A DNA stretch of 17,168 bases, taken from contig JBPPMG010000002.1 of assembly GCA_051305935.1 (NCBI GenBank), positions 1 through 17,168 of the forward strand. The letters run 5' to 3'. Each line of letters starts with the position of its first letter. Within the stretch, counting starts at the first letter, position 1. Shown here one piece after another: positions 1-4,744 of this stretch. The position numbers and the translations under genes were made by a program. The stretch comes from JACPDH01 sp051305935 (GTDB taxonomy: Bacteria > Acidobacteriota > Thermoanaerobaculia > Gp7-AA8). The notes beneath the pieces were generated by a model. The model was not told where the DNA came from, searched no databases, and saw nothing but the letters and a program-made list of their open reading frames with translations.

Positions 1-342
1 GATGCCGACGAGATTGATCTGGTAGGTCGTGCTCTCGAGCCGCTCATGCGCGACGATCAGGTCGCGGAAGCCGTCGAGGCTCGCGGCAGGCACGTAGACC
101 GTTCCCGGCTCGAGCCCCTGAAGTTTTCGCTGCGCGGCGTAGTACGGCACCCCGGCGGCATGATCGACGTGCGCGTGCGTGAGCAGGATCCGGCCGACGC
201 CGACCAGGTTGTCGGGGCAGCGACCGAGATCCAGGGCGACGCCGAGCTCCTTGACGCGGTACCAGCTCTCGACTCCAGCGCGCGAGCTCCCTTCGATCGT
301 GAAGCGCGGAGTCTCCACGCGCACGGTCGATGCGCGGCTCAC
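1..342 (-). CDS. tRNase Z-like MBL-fold hydrolase, partial (C-terminus beyond left edge)
   Basis: Translating the minus strand from GTG at 342 gives 114 codons open to the window edge. The residues contain the metallo-beta-lactamase zinc motif THAHVDHAAG (H56, H58, D60, H61), preceded by ALDLGRCP and followed by VPYYAAQRKL and YVPAAS. This layout matches from memory the short-form tRNase Z family (plant TRZ1 type), which cleaves 3' trailers from tRNA precursors. Many close bacterial homologues are annotated only as MBL-fold hydrolases, so substrate is uncertain. The GTG start overlaps the HAD stop by 4 nt (GTGA), the usual sign of translational coupling, and makes this the last visible gene of the minus-strand operon. 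The remaining metal ligands lie outside the window. Confidence 0.82.
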   Translation of the reverse strand, partial: MSRASTVRVETPRFTIEGSSRAGVESWYRVKELGVALDLGRCPDNLVGVGRILLTHAHVDHAAGVPYYAAQRKLQGLEPGTVYVPAASLDGFRDLIVAHERLESTTYQINLVGI

Positions 343-1106
343 CGGGAGGCCTCCCGGAGCAGAGGCACGAGCTCCGAAAGGTGCGTGACCGTTGCGTAGG
401 GGCGCAGCTCCCACTCTTCGTGCGTCGGCTCACCCACCGCGTTTCCGCGGGTCGGAGGCGCGAAGTGCACCGCGTCCATTCCGCACTGCTGGGCTCCCCA
501 TACGTCGGCGAACAGGTTGTCGCCGACGAACATGATCTCGGCGAAGTCACACGCGATCTCCGCGCGCAACTTCTCGAAGATCGACGGGAGTGGTTTGCAC
601 TCCCCGTGCTCGTTCGAAAAGACCATGACGTCGATCGATTCTCCCAGCCCCAGCTCGCCCAGAAGCTGCCTGAGCGCCCAGCCCGGAGTGCGCCCGGTGT
701 TGGAGATCACTCCGATCGACAGTCCCAGCGCCCTGGCTTCGCTCACCACCTCCAGCGCGCCATCCACGAGCACCGGAGGATGGTCGAGCGCGGGACGGCC
801 GTACGCATCCTCGCAGCGACGCAGGAACGCTTCGTCGAGGGAAGAGGGATCGATGCCGAGGATCTCGAGGAAGTGACAGACCTGACCTCGGGACGAAACG
901 TCTCGATCCTGCGACCAGTAGAGAGCCCAGCATCGGTGCCATGTCTCACGATGTGCCGCGGCAACGGACTCCCGCAACGGCGCGGCTCCCCGTTCTCCCA
1001 GGAGCGCAGCAAGGCCGTCGATGCGCGCCGACTCCTGCCGATGCGCGATCTCGGGCAGATCGGTGATCAACGTTTCCCACAGGTCGAAGGCGATGGCTTT
1101 CAGCAT
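339..1106 (-). CDS. HAD-superfamily hydrolase
   Basis: A 255-residue protein with the HAD fold signature in order: motif I FDLWETL at 7-13 (nucleophile D8), motif II VISNTG at 133-138 (S135), motif III lysine K171 in ECKPLP, and motif IV FVGDNLFAD at 193-201 (D196, D201). A cap of about 100 residues sits between motifs I and II, as in subfamily I phosphatases. The second aspartate of the usual DxDxT is replaced by tryptophan (W10), so general acid/base catalysis may be altered; FDLWGTL-like variants are known in the superfamily. A small phosphorylated metabolite is the likely substrate class, but which one cannot be told. It starts 11 bp after the DUF2203 stop and overlaps the next gene by 4 nt, so it is co-transcribed. 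No clear Shine-Dalgarno is seen. Confidence 0.88.
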   Translation of the reverse strand: MLKAIAFDLWETLITDLPEIAHRQESARIDGLAALLGERGAAPLRESVAAAHRETWHRCWALYWSQDRDVSSRGQVCHFLEILGIDPSSLDEAFLRRCEDAYGRPALDHPPVLVDGALEVVSEARALGLSIGVISNTGRTPGWALRQLLGELGLGESIDVMVFSNEHGECKPLPSIFEKLRAEIACDFAEIMFVGDNLFADVWGAQQCGMDAVHFAPPTRGNAVGEPTHEEWELRPYATVTHLSELVPLLREASR

Positions 1107-1117
1107 TGGCTGATTCG

Positions 1118-1453
1118 TCAGTTCAGCTTAACCCTGCCCCCAAACCCTTCCTCGTAGCCGTGGAAATGGTCGAGCGCGGGCTCCGGAAAGCGCCAGCAGT
1201 AGTAGCCGCTGCCGCTGTCGAAATCGACCAGCCAGAGCCCTTTGACTTCGAGCCCGCGGTCGACCATCGACTCGGTCCACTCGCTGACGATCGTGTTGTA
1301 CTCGGTGATCAGCTCGTCGGGAATCGCCTCCGCGCTGTCGAACGACTTCCCGTCGAGAGCAGCGGTAACGCGGTCCACGGCGGTGCAGGTGATCTCGCGG
1401 ATCTCCTGAAACAGCGCGAGCGCCTCTTCGTAGCTGAATGTCCGTCTCGCCAT
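1118..1453 (-). CDS. DUF2203 family protein
   Basis: A 111-residue protein starting MARRTFSYEEALALF. The opening FSYEEAL, the middle DRGLEVKGLWLVDFDS and the end YYCWRFPEP...HFHGYEEGFGGR match the DUF2203 pattern as I recall it (an F-x-EEA start, then a VK...VDF segment, then CWR.GE....H....GF.GR). Function is unknown in the family. A longer frame opens at 1531 but would overlap the MCE gene. ATG at 1453 is preceded by AGAGGGA, leaves a 13-bp gap to the upstream gene and is the better start. It is second in the minus-strand operon, between the MCE protein and the HAD hydrolase. Confidence 0.85.
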   Translation of the reverse strand: MARRTFSYEEALALFQEIREITCTAVDRVTAALDGKSFDSAEAIPDELITEYNTIVSEWTESMVDRGLEVKGLWLVDFDSGSGYYCWRFPEPALDHFHGYEEGFGGRVKLN

Positions 1454-1466
1454 CTGTTCCCTCTGA

Positions 1467-2138
1467 TCAATCACCGCTGACTCTCCTGACCCAATCGTCG
1501 AAATCTCGCCGGATCTTGTCGGCCTCGACATTGCGACTCGCGGAGCGAAGGCTCTTCTCGAGAACGTCCACCTGCTCTTTCATCTCGTCGACGTTCTTCT
1601 CGAAGGTCTCCGTCCCCTGCTTCTTCCACTCGGGGGTCTTCGCCTTCCATTCGTCGAACTGCCTCTGGAACTCTCCGTTGTCGAAGTCCGCGATCCACTC
1701 GCCCGCCTTCTTCCGGGCCCTGTCGATGTGCGGCTGCAGCTTCTCGCCCCCCTGGGCCAGAAAGGTCGTGAGTCGGTCTCGTTTCGCGATGATCACCGCT
1801 CCGTTCTCGACCGGCGCGCCGACCGCGATGGAGTTTACGACGCGGATCGCGGCCGGATCGCCGCTGACCTCGAACAACGAATCGGTGAGGACGTCTCCCC
1901 GATGCTCCTTGCGGATATGGACCGTTGCCGCGGTCTTCCCGCCAACCGAGCTGACCTCTGCCACATCGCCGATCGGCTCGTCCCGCAGCCGGACCTCGGC
2001 GCCCTGCTTCAGCCCGGAAGCCTCATCGAAAAGGATCGTGGCGACGAGCTCGTCACCGCTGCGGAAAATGCGGAGTCCGTACCATACGGCCGCGAGGACG
2101 GCGGCAAAGAACAGAAATTTCAGAAGTGCTCGAAACAT
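1467..2138 (-). CDS. MCE/MlaD-domain membrane protein
   Basis: A 223-residue protein: one N-terminal transmembrane helix (about 4-22), an MCE-like beta domain (about 29-118, with LVATILFDEASGLKQGAEVRL, the typical opening of MlaD domains, and IGDVAEV), then a charged helical tail rich in E, K and W (about 133-220), probably coiled coil. MCE proteins form rings that move lipids between membranes with an MlaE permease and MlaF ATPase. Neither partner is seen here, so this is an orphan or stand-alone copy, and lipid transport is inference. Start choice: ATG at 2138 follows AAAGGG at about 10 bp and begins directly with the membrane helix. An upstream ATG at 2171 has no Shine-Dalgarno and lies in a GC-repeat stretch. 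It heads the minus-strand operon and diverges from acpP. Confidence 0.82.
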   Translation of the reverse strand: MFRALLKFLFFAAVLAAVWYGLRIFRSGDELVATILFDEASGLKQGAEVRLRDEPIGDVAEVSSVGGKTAATVHIRKEHRGDVLTDSLFEVSGDPAAIRVVNSIAVGAPVENGAVIIAKRDRLTTFLAQGGEKLQPHIDRARKKAGEWIADFDNGEFQRQFDEWKAKTPEWKKQGTETFEKNVDEMKEQVDVLEKSLRSASRNVEADKIRRDFDDWVRRVSGD

Positions 2139-2200
2139 TAGGTTTTTGCCCTTTGGTGGATGCGCGCGCAACCGCTTCGGTCGAGGCGCGGCCGTAAGGA

Positions 2201-2229
2201 TAGACGATCCGCGGCTCTTGTGCTAAAAG
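2201..2229 (+). promoter_or_regulatory. Likely acpP promoter
   Basis: TAGACG (2201-2206) and TAAAAG (2224-2229) are spaced by 17 bp, with TG at 2221-2222 acting as an extended -10. The nonamer GTGCTAAAA here recurs upstream of the MutS-like gene at 15419-15427. The site lies 37 bp before the acpP start in the gap shared with the divergent MCE operon. Matches to the sigma-70 consensus are partial. Confidence 0.42.
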
Positions 2230-2254
2230 GACGGGGCAAATTCGTACCACACTC

Positions 2255-2260
2255 GGAGGT
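2255..2260 (+). promoter_or_regulatory. Shine-Dalgarno of acpP
   Basis: GGAGGT with 6 bp before ATG at 2267, the near-ideal site expected for a very highly expressed small protein. It is among the strongest in the window, comparable to AGGAGG of the S9 peptidase. Confidence 0.8.
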
Positions 2261-2266
2261 CAGGCG

Positions 2267-2503
2267 ATGTCGGTTGAACAGAAGGTGAAGGACATTATTG
2301 TCGAGCAGCTCGGCGTGGAAGCGGACGAGGTCAAGGCGGAAGCTTCCTTCGTCGAGGATCTCGGCGCCGATTCGCTCGATACCGTCGAGCTCATCATGGC
2401 GTTCGAAGAGGAGTTCGGGATCGAGATCTCGGACGAGGACGCCGAGAAGATCAAGCGCGTCAAGGACGCGATCGACTACATCGAGAAGAACAAGGCATCC
2501 TGA
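2267..2503 (+). CDS. acpP: Acyl carrier protein
   Basis: A 78-residue acidic protein of standard length. Serine 36 in LGADSLDTVEL is the attachment site for 4'-phosphopantetheine, which carries the growing acyl chain in type II fatty acid synthesis. Helix I (VEQKVKDIIVEQLGV), the DSL motif and the acidic recognition helix II (EEEFGIEISDEDAE) are all present. The frame opens with ATG behind a strong Shine-Dalgarno. fabF follows on the same strand after an 86-bp gap that contains an intrinsic terminator, so much acpP message probably ends before fabF. This matches the much larger cellular need for carrier protein than for ketosynthase. Confidence 0.97.
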   Translation: MSVEQKVKDIIVEQLGVEADEVKAEASFVEDLGADSLDTVELIMAFEEEFGIEISDEDAEKIKRVKDAIDYIEKNKAS

Positions 2504-2515
2504 GGCGTAGCCTCA
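2501..2515 (+). repeat. Short inverted repeat at the acpP stop codon
   Basis: TGAGGC, GTA, GCCTCA form a perfect 6-bp stem with a 3-nt loop, starting on the acpP stop codon. It lacks a T-tract, so it is not a terminator by itself. It may protect the 3' end of the short acpP transcript formed by the terminator just downstream. Confidence 0.45.
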
Positions 2516-2534
2516 GCCTCGCTGCAGCTTCACG

Positions 2535-2568
2535 AAGGGAAGCCCGCGATTGCGGCGCTTCCCTTTTT
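2535..2568 (+). terminator. Intrinsic terminator between acpP and fabF
   Basis: AAGGGAAGC (2535-2543) pairs with GCTTCCCTT (2557-2565); an inner CCGC/GCGG extends the stem past a one-base bulge, and the T-tract runs to 2568. The form is textbook Rho-independent. It ends 7 bp before the fabF Shine-Dalgarno, so fabF depends on readthrough, or on a promoter that I do not see in the short space left. Confidence 0.82.
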
Positions 2569-2589
2569 GTCAAAGAAGGAGCCCTTGGT

Positions 2590-3831
2590 TTGAGCAAGAG
2601 ACGCGTCGTCGTCACCGGCATCGGAATGGTCACTCCCCTCGGCATCGGGAATGACGAGACCTGGCAGGGCCTGCTCGCCGGCCGCTCGGGCGTCGGACTC
2701 ATCACGCGGTTCGACACGACGGCCTACCCCGCGAAGATCGCGGCCGAGGTCAAGGATTTCCGCCCGGAGCACTGGATCGAGAAAAAAGAGATCAAGAAGT
2801 CGGACACATTCATCCACTATGCGATTGCCGCGGCGCAGATGTGCATGGACGACTCCGGCCTCAAGCCCGACCCCGCCGAAGCCGAACGCTTCGGCGTGAT
2901 CATCGGCGCGGGCATCGGCGGCCTGCCGCTGATCGAGGAAACGCACAAGATCGTTCTGGAGCGAGGCCCGTCGCGGATCTCGCCGTTCTTCATCCCGGGA
3001 CTCATCGCGAACCTGTCGGCCGGACATGTCTCGATCCGGTTCGGCGCGAAGGGCCCGAACTCGGCGACCTGCACGGCGTGCGCGACCGGGGCTCACGCCA
3101 TCGGCGACGCGATGAAGGTGATCCAGCGGGACGATGCCGACATCATGATTGCCGGCGGCGCCGAGGCCGTCATCTCCCCGCTTGCGGTAGGAGGCTTCGC
3201 CGCCATGCGCGCGCTCTCGACTCGCAACGACGAGCCCGAGCGCGCCTCGCGGCCGTGGGACAAGGATCGCGATGGATTCGTCATGGGCGAAGGCTCCGGC
3301 ATCGTGCTGCTCGAGGAACGAGAGCACGCACTCGCCCGCGACGCACGGATCTACTGCGAGCTCACGGGCTACGGCATGTCAGCCGACGCCTACCACATCT
3401 CCGCGCCCTCCGCCGACGGCGAAGGATCCGCGCGGGTGATGCGCAACGCGCTGCGCGACGCGGGTCTGAAGCCCGAGGACATCGACTACATCAACGCGCA
3501 CGGGACGTCGACTCCCGCGGGCGACATCGCGGAGACGATTGCCGTCAAGACCCTCTTCGGCGACCACGCACGAAAGGTGGCGATGAGCTCGACCAAGTCG
3601 ATGACCGGGCACCTGCTCGGCGCGGCAGGCGGACTCGAGGCGGCGATCTGCGCCCGCGCCGTCCGCGAAGGCGTCGCGCCGCCGACGATCAACTACGAAA
3701 CGCCCGATCCGGAATGCGATCTCGACTACGTGCCGAACACGGCGCGCGAGATGAACATCCGCCACGCGATGTCGAACTCGTTCGGCTTCGGCGGCACGAA
3801 TGCATGCCTGGTCTTTTCGCGGCACGAGTAA
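2590..3831 (+). CDS. fabF: Beta-ketoacyl-ACP synthase II
   Basis: A 413-residue condensing enzyme, the usual KAS II length. It extends acyl-ACP with malonyl-ACP in type II fatty acid synthesis. The catalytic set is complete: nucleophile C164 in TACATGAHAIG, H304 in NAHGTSTPAGD, K336 in STKSMTGH and H341, matching E. coli FabF C163/H303/K335/H340 with an offset of one. The glycine-rich end SNSFGFGGTNA is present. The start is TTG at 2590 because it sits 8 bp after AAGGAG (2576-2581) and yields the canonical opening SKRRVVVTGIGMVTPLG; no ATG or GTG fits. The uncommon start codon and the upstream terminator would both lower FabF relative to AcpP. The rest of the fab cluster (fabD, fabG, fabH) is not adjacent. 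Confidence 0.96.
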   Translation: MSKRRVVVTGIGMVTPLGIGNDETWQGLLAGRSGVGLITRFDTTAYPAKIAAEVKDFRPEHWIEKKEIKKSDTFIHYAIAAAQMCMDDSGLKPDPAEAERFGVIIGAGIGGLPLIEETHKIVLERGPSRISPFFIPGLIANLSAGHVSIRFGAKGPNSATCTACATGAHAIGDAMKVIQRDDADIMIAGGAEAVISPLAVGGFAAMRALSTRNDEPERASRPWDKDRDGFVMGEGSGIVLLEEREHALARDARIYCELTGYGMSADAYHISAPSADGEGSARVMRNALRDAGLKPEDIDYINAHGTSTPAGDIAETIAVKTLFGDHARKVAMSSTKSMTGHLLGAAGGLEAAICARAVREGVAPPTINYETPDPECDLDYVPNTAREMNIRHAMSNSFGFGGTNACLVFSRHE

Positions 3832-3842
3832 GGCAGGCGAAA

Positions 3843-3896
3843 GGCGGGTGGCGATGAGCCGGCGGGTGGCGATGAGCCGGCGGGTGGCGACGAGCC
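3843..3896 (+). repeat. 18-bp tandem repeat, three copies
   Basis: The unit GGCGGGTGGCGATGAGCC occurs at 3843-3860 and 3861-3878 without change, and at 3879-3896 with one change (GAT to GAC). It lies wholly in the gap after fabF. An open frame runs through it, but it has no family resemblance and is not called as a gene. The copy number may vary between strains. Confidence 0.85.
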
Positions 3897-3908
3897 TCCG
3901 GCCGTCGC

Positions 3909-3929
3909 GCGGAGGCGGGACGCCTCCGC
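3909..3929. repeat. REP-like 21-bp palindrome, copy 1
   Basis: GCGGAGGCG, loop GGA, CGCCTCCGC: a perfect 9-bp stem. It shares the core GGCGGGACGCC with two more palindromes at 7171-7191 and 7215-7235, while the outer arm bases differ and still pair. It lies downstream of fabF with no T-tract. Confidence 0.7.
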
Positions 3930-3988
3930 CACACGCACGAACCCGAATTCGCCTCAACCGGCCTGCTGATCGCCTCTCGCCTTTCGCC

Positions 3989-3994
3989 TACAAT
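3989..3994 (+). promoter_or_regulatory. -10-like box of the esterase gene
   Basis: TACAAT lies 17 bp before the ATG at 4012. No good -35 is visible: the repeat arm fills the spacer. Transcription from it would start near 4001, giving a leader of about 10 nt with no Shine-Dalgarno. Confidence 0.4.
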
Positions 3995-4011
3995 TGCATT
4001 TTCGATCTGTC

Positions 4012-4692
4012 ATGACTGAGCCGAACGTACGAACGATCGCGACGACGACGCACGGCCGCTATTTGCTCGAGCGGACGGGCAGCGAGCCAGTGCGAGTCCT
4101 GCTCGCCGGCTTTCACGGTTACGCGCAAAACGCGCAGGCCATTCTCGAGCCGCTCCGCGCAATCGCCCCGGACGGCGCCGCGCTCGTCGCGATCCAGGGG
4201 CTTCACCGCTTCTACAGCCGAAGCCAGCAGCAGGTCGTCGCGAGTTGGATGACGCGAGAAGATCGCGAGCTGATGCTCGAAGACAACCTCGAGTATGCCC
4301 GACGCGTGATCGCGGCGGCGCGCGAGGAGACCGCGGCCGCGGGCGCGAGGCTGATCCTCGTAGGCTTCTCCCAGGGAGCCGCGATGGCGTGGCGCACCGC
4401 GTCGGCGTACCCCGCGGCAGTCGTCGCGCTCGGAGGCGACATCCCGCCGGAGATCACGTTGGAATCGCTCGCACGGGTGCCCGCCGCGCTCGTCGGGGGC
4501 GGAAGCCTCGACGAGTGGTACACGAGAGCGAAGTACGACTCGGATCTCGCGCGCCTCGCTGCGGCAGGATGCCCGGCGGAAGGGTGCGCGTTCGACGGCG
4601 GCCACGAGTGGGCGGCAGCGTTCACGACAGCTTGTCAGAGGTTTGTGAATCGTCTGGCGCCGCCTGAACAAGATGTAGTTTCTTCCGTATAG
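4012..4692 (+). CDS. Alpha/beta-hydrolase, carboxylesterase/phospholipase type
   Basis: A 226-residue single-domain hydrolase without signal peptide. It carries the oxyanion-loop motif FHGYAQNA (34-41), the nucleophile elbow GFSQG with S120, a likely acid D167 in GGSLDEWY, and H198 in DGGHEW. This matches the Abhydrolase_2 family (short-chain carboxylesterases and lysophospholipases), which act on small ester substrates in the cytoplasm; the actual substrate cannot be read. The frame extends upstream to a TTG at 3994, but that codon overlaps the -10-like box and adds only six residues, so ATG at 4012 is preferred. No Shine-Dalgarno is visible. The stop codon overlaps the likely promoter of the next gene. 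Confidence 0.87.
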   Translation: MTEPNVRTIATTTHGRYLLERTGSEPVRVLLAGFHGYAQNAQAILEPLRAIAPDGAALVAIQGLHRFYSRSQQQVVASWMTREDRELMLEDNLEYARRVIAAAREETAAAGARLILVGFSQGAAMAWRTASAYPAAVVALGGDIPPEITLESLARVPAALVGGGSLDEWYTRAKYDSDLARLAAAGCPAEGCAFDGGHEWAAAFTTACQRFVNRLAPPEQDVVSSV

Positions 4693-4693
4693 T
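4665..4693 (+). promoter_or_regulatory. Likely promoter of the SpoIIE-type phosphatase gene
   Basis: TGAACA (4665-4670) and TATAGT (4688-4693) are separated by exactly 17 bp. The -10 box overlaps the TAG stop of the esterase, so the phosphatase can be transcribed on its own as well as by readthrough. The start site would be near 4700, giving a leader of about 45 nt. Confidence 0.5.
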
Positions 4694-4744
4694 CGGTCAA
4701 CGGCCGGCGAGAGCGGCCGATTCGGGAAAGGTCACGGAGAGCCG

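Larger units (their letters stand above)
3835..3989. repeat. Inverted arms of ~7-bp repeats bounding the fabF-esterase gap
   Basis: The left arm 3835-3852 (AGGCGAAAGGCGGGTGGC) is the inverted match of the right arm 3972-3989 (GCCTCTCGCCTTTCGCCT) at 16 of 18 positions. Each arm is built of degenerate AGGCGAA-like heptamers. Between them lie an 18-bp tandem repeat and a 21-bp palindrome. The right arm ends on the first base of the TACAAT box of the next gene. Two other gaps in this window share the design with different heptamers. Confidence 0.6.

Noticed and set aside
330..1157. A 275-codon plus-strand frame at the left end
   Set aside because: It is the antisense of the HAD hydrolase, whose motifs I-IV are intact on the minus strand.
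3843..3929. CRISPR-like repeats
   Set aside because: The 18-bp units are directly adjacent without spacers, and no cas gene is near.
3994..4011. Upstream TTG start for the esterase
   Set aside because: It overlaps the TACAAT box and adds six residues without family support.
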